Source of the DNA: Nitrosospira multiformis
GTDB lineage: Bacteria > Pseudomonadota > Gammaproteobacteria > Burkholderiales > UBA11063
Assembly (NCBI GenBank): GCA_020726205.1
Contig: DYTA01000063.1
Coordinates: 1-6,742 of the forward strand
Direction: 5' to 3'
DNA length: 6,742 nucleotides
In this document: piece by piece, positions 1 through 6,686 of the stretch
How positions within the stretch are numbered: the first letter of the stretch is position 1
How the letters are laid out: each line of letters starts with the position of its first letter
The notes under the pieces: generated by a model
Databases searched by the model: none
Told to the model about the DNA's origin: nothing
The model's input: the letters and a program-made list of their open reading frames with translations, nothing else
Translations under genes and position numbers: made by a program

Positions 1-854
1 AACCTAATGTTATTTTGTGTTCATATGCAGATATGATTCGTGTGCCAGGTGATAAACAAGACAGTTTAATTAAAGCCAAATCTCGTGGTGCCGATATTAG
101 AATAATCTACTCAATAACAGATGCAATTAATTTAGCGATAAATAACCCTCAAAAAACTGTTGTATTTTTTGCAATTGGCTTCGAAACAACTACACCGCCA
201 ACAGCTCATGCTATATTAGAAGCACAACGTTTAGGTTTAACCAATTTTAAAGTTTTCTGTAATCATGTACTAACGCCAATTGCAATGAAAGCTATTTTAC
301 ATAATGCAGAAGTTAAAATTGATGGTTTTATTGGTCCATCACACGTTAGTATCGTAATCGGTTCTGATGCATATAAAAAAGTTTCAGAAGAATACCAGAA
401 ACCTATTGTTATTGCAGGATTTGAACCATTAGATGTTCTGCAATCAATTTTATATTTAGTTGATTTGATCAATAAAAACTCGGTTGAAATTATTAATCAA
501 TACTCACGTGCAGTTTCAGCAACAGGTAATCAAAATGCACAAAAAATGATTGCTGATGCATTAACTATTCGTGATGAATTTAGCTGGCGAGGTCTAGGTT
601 CAATCCCACATAGTGGACTAAAAATAGCAGATAAATATAGCCAATTTGACGCAGAACTAGCATTTTCAATACCAAACTTTCAAAGTAACGATGTAAAAGC
701 CTGCGAATGTCCACAAATATTACGTGGCTTAAAAGAACCACAAGATTGTAAATTATTTGGTAAAGGTTGTACCCCTGAACACCCAATGGGTGCTTGTATG
801 GTGTCAAGTGAAGGTGCCTGTGCTGCAATCTATCAATATGGAGTAAATAAATAA
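1..854 (+). CDS. hypD: Hydrogenase maturation factor HypD, 5'-truncated by the window edge
   Basis: HypD is the cytosolic iron-sulfur scaffold that, with HypC, assembles the Fe(CN)2CO group of NiFe hydrogenases. The reading frame is open from the first full codon at base 3, so the gene starts outside the window. The visible 283 residues begin at PNVILCSYADMIRVPG, which corresponds to the HypD segment just after the GPGCPVC motif; about 90 N-terminal residues are therefore missing. Family hallmarks seen are FFAIGFETTTPPTA, a GPSHVSIVIGSDAY segment, IVIAGFEPLDVLQ, EFSWRGLGSIP, and the C-terminal Cys cluster (CECP at 702-713, DCKLFGKGC at 744-770, then GACMVSSEGACAA), which binds a [4Fe-4S] cluster in known HypD. 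One small oddity is CSYAD where many relatives have C-T/S-F-G-D. An in-frame TTG at 15 is not a believable start because homology continues upstream of it. hypE follows after one base, indicating one transcript and probable translational coupling. Confidence 0.97.
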   Translation, partial: PNVILCSYADMIRVPGDKQDSLIKAKSRGADIRIIYSITDAINLAINNPQKTVVFFAIGFETTTPPTAHAILEAQRLGLTNFKVFCNHVLTPIAMKAILHNAEVKIDGFIGPSHVSIVIGSDAYKKVSEEYQKPIVIAGFEPLDVLQSILYLVDLINKNSVEIINQYSRAVSATGNQNAQKMIADALTIRDEFSWRGLGSIPHSGLKIADKYSQFDAELAFSIPNFQSNDVKACECPQILRGLKEPQDCKLFGKGCTPEHPMGACMVSSEGACAAIYQYGVNK

Positions 855-855
855 C

Positions 856-1872
856 ATGAAACTTAATTTAAAAGAAAATATTGATTTAACCATTGGTGCA
901 GGTGGAAGAGCTATGTATCAATTACTTAATCAGCTAATTTTAAAAGAATTTGATAATGAATATTTAGCCCAACAATCAGATCAAGCAATACTACCACAAC
1001 CAAATGGACGACTAGCCTTTTCAACTGATAGCTATGTTGTATCTCCGCTTTTTTTTAATGGTGGTAACATTGGCTCTCTAGCAGTAAATGGAACAATTAA
1101 TGACTTAGCTGTTTCAGGAGCGAAACCATTATATTTGTCAGTTGGCTTTATTATTGAAGAAGGTTTTCCACTTCAAGATTTGAAAACAATTGTAGAAACC
1201 ATGGCTCGTGAAGCACACAATGCAGGTGTGTTAATCGTTACAGGCGATACCAAAGTAGTTGAAAAAGGTAAAGGTGATGGTATTTTCATTAATACTAGCG
1301 GTATTGGTGTAATTGATGATAGCGTAAAAATCACACCAAAGATTAAAATTGGTGACAAGATAATTATTAATGGATCAATTGCAGATCATGGTATGGCGAT
1401 TATGTCAAAACGACAAGGATTAGATTTTTCTACAGATATAATGTCAGACTGTGCAGCACTAAATCAATTACTTGAAAATGTATTAAAAATTAATCCTCAA
1501 ATTCGTTGTATGCGAGATCCTACTCGTGGAGGACTATCAGCTACTATTAATGAATGGGCTTCATTCTATAATATTGGCATTAATTTATTGGAAGATAATA
1601 TTTTAGTTAATGATAATGTCCGTGGATTATGTGAGTTATTAGGCTTAGACCCACTTCATGTCGCAAATGAAGGTAAGGTAATTATCTTAGCTGATGCAGG
1701 TGATGCAGATGCGATTGTAGCAGAAATGAGAAAACACCCACTAGGAAAAAATGCATCAATTATTGCTGAAGTACAAAGTTTAGATGAAACTTTTGTAACT
1801 ATGACAACTAGCTTTGGAGGTGTTAGAAGAGTCGACTGGCTAACAGGTGAACAATTACCAAGAATCTGCTAA
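856..1872 (+). CDS. hypE: Hydrogenase maturation factor HypE (carbamoyl dehydratase)
   Basis: HypE accepts a carbamoyl group from HypF on its C-terminal cysteine and dehydrates it with ATP to a thiocyanate, the cyanide donor for the NiFe active-site iron. The 338-residue length is normal for the family. Seen in order are the N-terminal GAGGRAMYQLL, a DSYVVSPLFFNGGNIGSLAV stretch, the NDLAVSGAKP motif, the nucleotide-binding TGDTKVVEKGKGDG (Asp131 region), the IADHGMAIM and RDPTRGGLSATINEWA motifs of the PurM/SelD fold, and the essential C-terminal PRIC ending in Cys338. The ATG lies one base after the hypD stop, with no clear Shine-Dalgarno of its own. A strong terminator follows the stop, so hypE appears to close the hyp operon. 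Arg codons are AGA/CGA-rich (8 of 12), unlike the structural genes downstream. Confidence 0.98.
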   Translation: MKLNLKENIDLTIGAGGRAMYQLLNQLILKEFDNEYLAQQSDQAILPQPNGRLAFSTDSYVVSPLFFNGGNIGSLAVNGTINDLAVSGAKPLYLSVGFIIEEGFPLQDLKTIVETMAREAHNAGVLIVTGDTKVVEKGKGDGIFINTSGIGVIDDSVKITPKIKIGDKIIINGSIADHGMAIMSKRQGLDFSTDIMSDCAALNQLLENVLKINPQIRCMRDPTRGGLSATINEWASFYNIGINLLEDNILVNDNVRGLCELLGLDPLHVANEGKVIILADAGDADAIVAEMRKHPLGKNASIIAEVQSLDETFVTMTTSFGGVRRVDWLTGEQLPRIC

Positions 1873-1886
1873 AGCAACATATTGTT

Positions 1887-1918
1887 ATAAACCACCTTAT
1901 TTTAGGTGGTTTATTTTT
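1887..1918 (+). terminator. Rho-independent terminator after hypE
   Basis: An 11-bp perfect inverted repeat (1887-1897 and 1904-1914, core AAACCACCT / AGGTGGTTT) encloses a 6-base loop and runs straight into a T tract (1914-1918). It starts 14 bases after the hypE stop. This is a textbook intrinsic terminator and separates the hyp transcript from the hyd operon. The upstream side lacks a matching A tract, so it looks mainly one-directional. Confidence 0.93.
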
Positions 1919-2006
1919 AATTACCCTACCATAAAAATCATCATTAATAATACTATAATACATAAAATCAACCTGGTATAACCTACTAAATTAGTTAGCT
2001 ATTCAC

Positions 2007-2035
2007 CCACAATAAAATCAATGTAATAATTGTGG
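2007..2035. promoter_or_regulatory. Inverted repeat CCACAAT-N15-ATTGTGG, candidate operator
   Basis: The arms are 2007-2013 and 2029-2035. They are perfect reverse complements and relatively GC-containing for this AT-rich gap. The arm centres are 22 bases apart, about two helical turns, which fits a dimeric regulator on one DNA face. The right arm covers the expected -35 region of the extended -10 promoter. I cannot name the regulator; a chance origin is possible. Confidence 0.45.
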
Positions 2036-2061
2036 ATATTATATTACCCTTCTGCTATAAT
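2030..2061 (+). promoter_or_regulatory. Likely sigma-70-type promoter with extended -10 for the hyd operon
   Basis: TGCTATAAT at 2053-2061 is a perfect extended -10 (TGn followed by a consensus TATAAT). The best -35-like hexamer is TTGTGG at 2030-2035, but its 20-base spacer is longer than ideal; the extended -10 may compensate, or an activator may be needed. Transcription would start near 2068, giving a leader of about 65 bases before hydB. Confidence 0.6.
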
Positions 2062-2119
2062 AACTGATTAAATATGGTTACAGTGTTTGTAGCTATTGCA
2101 ATAAGTTTATATAATAATT

Positions 2120-2124
2120 GGGAG
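2120..2124 (+). promoter_or_regulatory. Shine-Dalgarno GGGAG that fixes the hydB start
   Basis: GGGAG sits 8 bases before the ATG at 2133, an ideal spacing. It overlaps the in-frame TTG at 2118, which therefore cannot be the real start. This supports a 365-residue HydB beginning MSHYYFLPHQR. Confidence 0.88.
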
Positions 2125-2132
2125 TAGGCTTT

Positions 2133-3230
2133 ATGAGTCACTATTATTTTTTACCTCATCAACGAATTGATGATATGTTGTCTGCGTTAAAATCAGACGG
2201 CTACAAATGTGTTGCTCCACGCTACCATGATGGATCAATTGGTTATGACGATTTAAATAAATCATCTGAATTACCATGGGGATACCATGATGCTCAAGCA
2301 CCTGGTCACTATGAAGTAACTAAAACAGAACATAAACATGCTTTTGGTTTTACGCTACCAACTACATCAGTAAAACCGATGTTATTTAAAGCTAAAGAAA
2401 ACGTATGGAAAGTCGCACGTAACGACGAAGGTAAATTAGCATTTGAACCTATTGTTGAATTTGAAAAAATTGCAGTTTTTGGTGTTCGTCCATGTGATTT
2501 ACGTGGTATTGAAATTCAAGATCGTGTATTTATGGAAAATTCATACAATGATGTACGCTATGTTAAACGTCGTGAAAATCAATTTTTGATTGCGATGAAC
2601 TGTACAAAATCACATTCAAATTGTTTCTGTACTGCATTAGGCGATAGCCCGTTTGCGGATAAAGGTTTTGACTTAGCAATGACCGAATTAAACGACGAAG
2701 GTTTTGTTGTTGAAGTTGGTTCAGAAAAAGGTCGTGTATTACTTGATACACTAAATTTAGCGGCAGCAAGTGGTGGTCAAGCTCAAGCAGCGTTATCTCG
2801 TATTGAAGCAGCAGCAGAAGCACAAACAAAAACATTACCTCCAATTAAAGAAGTTGAAGCTAAATTAATGGCAAATCTAGAACATCCTCAATGGGATGAT
2901 ATAGCTAGTCGTTGTTTATCTTGTGGTAGCTGTACACAAGTTTGTCCTACTTGTTTCTGCCATACAGAACGTGATGAACCAAATGTATTAGGTACTGAAA
3001 CTAATCACACTCGAGAATGGGATTCTTGTTTTAGCATTGATCATAGTTATACGCATGGTGATACTTACCGTGAAGATACTAAATACCGTTACCGTCAATG
3101 GTTAACTCATAAATTCTCAACTTGGCGTGACCAGTTCCGAACTAAAGGTTGTGTTGGTTGCGGACGTTGTGTAACATGGTGCCCTGTCAAAATTGACGTG
3201 GTTGACGAAATTAACGCAATTTGTAAGTAA
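2133..3230 (+). CDS. hydB: Group 3b NiFe hydrogenase beta subunit, 4Fe-4S electron-transfer protein
   Basis: This is the iron-sulfur beta subunit of a cytosolic NAD(P)-linked NiFe hydrogenase (HydB of sulfhydrogenases; related to AsrA of anaerobic sulfite reductase). It relays electrons between the small subunit and the flavin subunit. The 365 residues show a conserved RPCDLRG near Cys121, an extra cysteine cluster (Cys157, Cys164, Cys166), an Ala-rich helical linker around 208-235, then two ferredoxin-type motifs: C261-x2-C264-x2-C267-x3-C271-P and C340-x2-C343-x2-C346-x3-C350-P. Cys274 and Cys276 add to the first cluster region. The REWDSCFSIDHSYTHG segment and the RYRQW..HK stretch before the last motif are family-typical as I recall. 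ATG at 2133 was chosen for its GGGAG. It is the first gene of the hyd operon, with 11 bases before hydG. Arg codons are mainly CGT, with no AGA/AGG. The main alternative, AsrA, is unlikely given the hydrogenase subunits downstream. Confidence 0.93.
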   Translation: MSHYYFLPHQRIDDMLSALKSDGYKCVAPRYHDGSIGYDDLNKSSELPWGYHDAQAPGHYEVTKTEHKHAFGFTLPTTSVKPMLFKAKENVWKVARNDEGKLAFEPIVEFEKIAVFGVRPCDLRGIEIQDRVFMENSYNDVRYVKRRENQFLIAMNCTKSHSNCFCTALGDSPFADKGFDLAMTELNDEGFVVEVGSEKGRVLLDTLNLAAASGGQAQAALSRIEAAAEAQTKTLPPIKEVEAKLMANLEHPQWDDIASRCLSCGSCTQVCPTCFCHTERDEPNVLGTETNHTREWDSCFSIDHSYTHGDTYREDTKYRYRQWLTHKFSTWRDQFRTKGCVGCGRCVTWCPVKIDVVDEINAICK

Positions 3231-3241
3231 GAGAGAAAATA

Positions 3242-4099
3242 ATGTTATATACAAATGATGCTTATACGCCTTTTGAGGTTGAGGTTGTTGAATTTATTCA
3301 AGAACATCATGATATTTTTACAATTCGCTTAAAATTTACAGATCCAGCAATTGATAGTAAATATTTCTTCCGCCCAGGTCAATTCAACATGATTTACTTA
3401 TATGGTGTTGGTGAAGTTGCTATTTCAATTGTAAATGACCGTAATCATCAACCAGGTCGTTTTGAGCATACTATTCAAGTAGTTGGTCGCATCACTAAAG
3501 GTATGGCTAAATTAAAAGCTGGTGACAAAGTTGGTATTCGTGGACCATTTGGTACAGCATGGCCAATGGAAGAAGCTAAGGGTAAAGACGTAATCATCGT
3601 AACTGGTGGTTTAGGTAATGCACCGTTAGTTGCGGCTACTGAAGAAGTATTAAAAAATCGTAAACAATATGGTAAATTACGTGTATTGCACGGAATTCGT
3701 ACATCTGATTTATTGATTTATGAAGATATGTACACACGTTGGAACAACTCACCAGAAACTAAAGTCTACATGGCTACTAGTAATGCAGAACCAGTTGATA
3801 ATGGTAAATGGACATGGGGTAAAGGATTTGTAACAAACTTTATTCCTGAACTAGGTGTAGATTATGCTAATTCAATTGTAATGTGCGTTGGGCCAGAACC
3901 AATGATGATTGGTGTAGCTAAATCATTTATCGCAGCGGGTGTTAAACCTGAAAATGTTTATATTAGTTTAGAGCGTAGTATGAAATGTGCAATTGGTCAT
4001 TGTGGTCATTGCCAATTAGGTGCACAATTTGTTTGTAAAGATGGTGCGGTGTATCCGTATCCAGCTTGCGAAGAGTTATTAAAAGTGAAAGGACTATAA
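3242..4099 (+). CDS. hydG: Group 3b NiFe hydrogenase gamma subunit, FAD/NAD(P)-binding
   Basis: This subunit is the flavin module that exchanges electrons with NAD(P)H, and belongs to the ferredoxin-NADP reductase superfamily (HydG; related to AsrB). Its 285 residues fit the family. The FAD domain has FFRPGQF (42-48) followed by YGVGEVAISI, the flavin-contacting strand. The GPFGTAWP loop and VTGGLGNAPL (120-129) are the pyridine-nucleotide-binding region. A C-terminal motif C249-x4-C254-x2-C257-x7-C265 should bind a [2Fe-2S] cluster, as in dihydroorotate dehydrogenase B electron-transfer subunits. NADH versus NADPH preference cannot be read with confidence from sequence alone; characterised group 3b enzymes mostly favour NADP(H). 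A GAGAG lies just upstream (3231-3235). The stop is one base before hydD, implying coupled translation. Confidence 0.94.
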   Translation: MLYTNDAYTPFEVEVVEFIQEHHDIFTIRLKFTDPAIDSKYFFRPGQFNMIYLYGVGEVAISIVNDRNHQPGRFEHTIQVVGRITKGMAKLKAGDKVGIRGPFGTAWPMEEAKGKDVIIVTGGLGNAPLVAATEEVLKNRKQYGKLRVLHGIRTSDLLIYEDMYTRWNNSPETKVYMATSNAEPVDNGKWTWGKGFVTNFIPELGVDYANSIVMCVGPEPMMIGVAKSFIAAGVKPENVYISLERSMKCAIGHCGHCQLGAQFVCKDGAVYPYPACEELLKVKGL

Positions 4100-4100
4100 A

Positions 4101-4901
4101 ATGTCAGCTCATGATAAATTATTAGGTTTAGCAGCACGGCCTAAAGTTGCCGTACATAAATTTAGTTCATGCGATGGTTGTCAATTAGCATTCATTAATG
4201 ATGCGGTATCTTTATTGGAACTATCAACGTTGGTTGATATTGTGCATTTTGCTGAAGCTGGTCCATTAGATGAGTTTGCTGAAGTAGATTTAGCAATTAT
4301 TGAAGGTTCTGTAAATACTAAACACGATATTCATCGCTTAGAAATGATTCGTGAAAAAGCAAAATATGTGTTATGTATTGGTGCGTGTGCAATTACTGGT
4401 GGTATTCAAGCATTACGTAATTACCAAGATGAAAAAGGTTTATTATCTTGGCAAGAAGGTGTATATCCACAACGTACAGACGTTATTATTGCTGAAGATT
4501 TACCAACCGCAAAACCAATTAGTGCATATGTGCCTGTTGACTTTGAAATTCCAGGTTGCCCAATCACATCAATTCAATTAGTAAGTGCAGTACGTGCGAT
4601 TTTATTTGGTGTAGAGCCAGAAAAAAATGTTGACTCTGTATGTGTGTCATGTAAACACGCAGGTATCACATGTGTTATGGTTGCTAAAGGCGAACCTTGT
4701 TTAGGTCCTGTAACAGCAAATGGCTGTGAAGCGCTATGCCCTTCATTGGGTCGTGGTTGCTATGGTTGCTTTGGTGCATCAAAATATGCAAATATTAAAG
4801 CATTAAAACAGCAATTCCGTGATATGGGTTTAACTGAACAACAAATCACTCATAAATTCCAATTTATTAACAGCCAAGATGCTGGATTACAGGGAGAATA
4901 A
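4101..4901 (+). CDS. hydD: Group 3b NiFe hydrogenase small (delta) subunit
   Basis: The small subunit carries the Fe-S chain that connects the NiFe centre to the other subunits. The 266 residues lack a twin-arginine signal peptide, so the enzyme is cytosolic. The proximal [4Fe-4S] ligands appear as S-C24-x2-C27 in KFSSCDGCQ, C96 in GACAITGG, and C153 in PGCP. The C-terminal part has eight further cysteines in two groups, C181-x2-C184-x6-C191-x8-C200 and C209-x3-C213-x6-C220-x2-C223, ending GRGCYGCFG, suited to two more cubane clusters. An extra Cys92 lies in the GACA loop. The Shine-Dalgarno AGGA (4090-4093) lies inside the end of hydG, 7 bases before the ATG. hydA follows three bases after the stop. 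Confidence 0.95.
   Translation: MSAHDKLLGLAARPKVAVHKFSSCDGCQLAFINDAVSLLELSTLVDIVHFAEAGPLDEFAEVDLAIIEGSVNTKHDIHRLEMIREKAKYVLCIGACAITGGIQALRNYQDEKGLLSWQEGVYPQRTDVIIAEDLPTAKPISAYVPVDFEIPGCPITSIQLVSAVRAILFGVEPEKNVDSVCVSCKHAGITCVMVAKGEPCLGPVTANGCEALCPSLGRGCYGCFGASKYANIKALKQQFRDMGLTEQQITHKFQFINSQDAGLQGE
4891..4896 (+). promoter_or_regulatory. Strong Shine-Dalgarno AGGGAG for hydA
   Basis: AGGGAG lies inside the end of hydD, 8 bases before the hydA ATG. It is the longest ribosome-binding match in the operon and confirms the start at 4905. It fits high output of the catalytic subunit. Confidence 0.8.
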
Positions 4902-4904
4902 CTC

Positions 4905-6206
4905 ATGAGTTTAGATAAAACTACGAAAATTGAAATTCCTATTTTAGCTCGCGTAGAAGGTGAAGGCGCATTAGATCTAGAAATCACTAAAGGTCAAATT
5001 ACAAAATGTGACGTACGTATTTACGAACCGCCTCGTTATTTTGAAAAATTTCTAGAAGGTCGTGCTCCAAATGAGATTATTGATGCAGTAGCTCGTATTT
5101 GTGGTATTTGCCCGTTAGCTTATCAGACAGCAGCAGCAGGTGCGATGGAGCAAGTGTTTGGTATTGAGATTTCTCAATGGGCAAAAGATGCACGTTTATT
5201 AATGATGTTAGGTCAATGGATTCAATCTGAATACTTACACATTCATTTATTGGCTACACCTGATTTCTTGGGTTATCGCTCAGGTATCGAAATGGCTAAA
5301 GACTACCCAAATGAAGTGTTACGTGGTGTTCGCTTGCAACATTTAGGTAATGACATTATGAAACTTTTTGGTGGGCGTTCAGTTCATCCAAATGGCGTAA
5401 AACTTGGTGGTTTCTGGCACTCGCCAAAAGAATCAGCGGTTAAAGCTTTTATTCCACGTCTAGAAGCTGCTTTGAAAGATGCTGAAGATGTAATCAAATT
5501 TGTATCAGGATTAACATTCCCAGATACAACGATTCCATTTACACAAGTTAGCTTGCGTCATCCAACGGAATATCCAGTTATTGCAGATCATATTGTGACT
5601 TCAGATGGACTAGAATTTCATGTTAATGATTATGATAAACACTTCCGTGAATTTCATGCTCCACAGTCGACCGCATTACATTCAACTACTTTAGATGGTC
5701 GTCCAATTCTATTAGGTCCATTATCACGGATTAACTTAAACTTTGATCGTTTACCAAAACACATTCAAGACATGGCAAATGCAACAGGTGTTCAATTCCC
5801 AAGTAAAAACATGTTCCATTCAGTAATTGCGCGTGCGGTTGGTAGTTATTGGGCTTTGGAGCGTGCGTTACAACTATGTCACGCTTATACCTATACTGAC
5901 ACACCAAGTGCACCAGAAAAAGTATGTGCTGGTGATGCATGGTTTGCTGTTGAGGCTCCACGTGGAGTTCAGATTGATCATTTTACGTTTAATGCAGAAG
6001 GTAAGGCAACCAATATTCGTATTTCTGCACCTACCTCACAAAATTTACCATGTATTGAAGCTAACTTACGTATTGCATTAGAAAAATTTGGTTTAGATCG
6101 TCCAGACCATGAAATTCAATTACATGCTGAAATGGTTATTCGTAACTATGATCCATGCATTTCATGTTCATCACATTTCTTGACTTTAAATGTGACTCGT
6201 AAATAA
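4905..6206 (+). CDS. hydA: Group 3b NiFe hydrogenase large (alpha) catalytic subunit
   Basis: HydA holds the NiFe active site, where H2 is split or formed. The 433-residue precursor shows both nickel-binding motifs: L1 as RICGICPLAYQ with Cys66 and Cys69, and L2 as DPCISCSSH with Cys418, Cys421 and His424. The N-terminal RVEGEG (16-21) replaces the RVEGH of many other NiFe enzymes, and the L1 His found in groups 1-2 is absent here; both fit group 3b as I recall it. The tail after His424 is only nine residues (FLTLNVTRK) and should be removed by the downstream protease, leaving a 424-residue mature subunit. All 24 Arg codons are CGN with 20 CGT and no AGA, AGG or CGA, pointing to selection for efficient translation. 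The stop directly abuts the protease ATG. Confidence 0.97.
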   Translation: MSLDKTTKIEIPILARVEGEGALDLEITKGQITKCDVRIYEPPRYFEKFLEGRAPNEIIDAVARICGICPLAYQTAAAGAMEQVFGIEISQWAKDARLLMMLGQWIQSEYLHIHLLATPDFLGYRSGIEMAKDYPNEVLRGVRLQHLGNDIMKLFGGRSVHPNGVKLGGFWHSPKESAVKAFIPRLEAALKDAEDVIKFVSGLTFPDTTIPFTQVSLRHPTEYPVIADHIVTSDGLEFHVNDYDKHFREFHAPQSTALHSTTLDGRPILLGPLSRINLNFDRLPKHIQDMANATGVQFPSKNMFHSVIARAVGSYWALERALQLCHAYTYTDTPSAPEKVCAGDAWFAVEAPRGVQIDHFTFNAEGKATNIRISAPTSQNLPCIEANLRIALEKFGLDRPDHEIQLHAEMVIRNYDPCISCSSHFLTLNVTRK

Positions 6207-6686
6207 ATGAGATTACTGGTATTAGGAATAGGTTCTCCTTTTGCCGATGATCAAGCTGGTTGGTTTGTAGCTGACCAGCTTTCTCATATGGAGAGCATTC
6301 AACCTTATATAAATAATGGCACATTACGAATTGAAGCTGAAAATCGTCCAGGACTAAATTTATTAGATTATTTACAACAAGGATATGAAAATATAATTTT
6401 GGTCGACATGGTTAAAACAAATCTTCTTGAAACAGGAAACATCTATAAACTACATGCAGAAGAGATTATTGGATTTTCTGGTATGCTATCTTCGCATAAT
6501 TTAGGTGTGTCACCATCTATTGCATTAGCACAAGTTTTAGGAATTAACATTAGCAATATTTCATTTTGGGGTATTGAAGGTGAGAGATATCTACCTGACC
6601 AAGAAATTAGTCAGCAAATGATCGATGCCGTAAATCTGGTCACTGTAGATCTAGAACAGCAAGTAATTAACATTCTACAAAAATAA
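6207..6686 (+). CDS. Hydrogenase maturation endopeptidase (HyaD/HycI family)
   Basis: This is the nickel-dependent peptidase that trims the large-subunit C-terminus after Ni insertion, most likely acting on HydA. The 159-residue length is typical. It starts MRLLVLGIGSPFADDQAG, matching the family's N-terminal GxGN...D-E/D motif, but with Ser10 where Asn is common. By comparison with E. coli HybD (Glu16, Asp62, His93), the metal ligands should be Asp15 (or Asp14), Asp67 in IILVDMV, and His97 in SSHNLG. The ATG immediately follows the hydA TAA with no intervening base and no convincing Shine-Dalgarno, so translation is probably coupled to hydA and kept lower. Its few Arg codons (2 AGA, 1 CGA, 1 CGT) resemble hypE rather than hydA. 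No specific symbol is given because these proteases are named after their partner enzyme. Confidence 0.92.
   Translation: MRLLVLGIGSPFADDQAGWFVADQLSHMESIQPYINNGTLRIEAENRPGLNLLDYLQQGYENIILVDMVKTNLLETGNIYKLHAEEIIGFSGMLSSHNLGVSPSIALAQVLGINISNISFWGIEGERYLPDQEISQQMIDAVNLVTVDLEQQVINILQK

Larger units (their letters stand above)
1919..2132 (+). other. AT-rich regulatory gap between the hyp and hyd operons
   Basis: No reading frame or RNA gene is recognisable on either strand in this gap. It carries the presumed hyd promoter (extended -10 at 2053-2061), a 7-bp inverted repeat (2007-2035), three near-copies of ATAAAATCA (1931-1940, 1962-1970, 2012-2020), a 10-bp perfect palindrome TATTGCAATA (2094-2103), and the hydB ribosome-binding site. 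Some of these motifs may be chance products of high A+T. Confidence 0.7.

Noticed and set aside
263..472. Minus-strand open frame inside hypD, and similar frames at 580-828, 1173-1358, 2563-2844, 5731-5961 and 6136-6324
   Set aside because: All lie opposite well-conserved genes, show no family motifs and have no ribosome-binding context; they are by-products of the coding strand.
2015..2028. IHF-like site AATCAA followed by an A/T tract
   Set aside because: It fails the conserved TT of the consensus and such partial matches are frequent in AT-rich DNA.
2075..2090. Possible sigma-54 promoter (TGG ... TTGT)
   Set aside because: The GG and GC elements are not at the required 10-base spacing, and the CAC part is missing.
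2094..2103. Palindrome TATTGCAATA as an operator
   Set aside because: Perfect over 10 bases but does not extend further, and lies downstream of the likely transcription start; too short to claim.
2087..2115. Second promoter TTGTAG-N17-TATAAT close to hydB
   Set aside because: Spacing is ideal, but transcription would begin around 2122, inside the Shine-Dalgarno, giving a message that could not use it. Probably an AT-rich coincidence.
2118..2132. TTG start giving a HydB five residues longer
   Set aside because: The TTG overlaps the GGGAG that serves the ATG at 2133, and has no ribosome-binding site of its own; homologous sequence starts near the ATG.
4351..4581. Plus-strand open frame inside hydD, and one inside hydA at 5827-6081
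   Set aside because: Out-of-frame with strongly conserved subunits, low-complexity composition, no homology recognisable.
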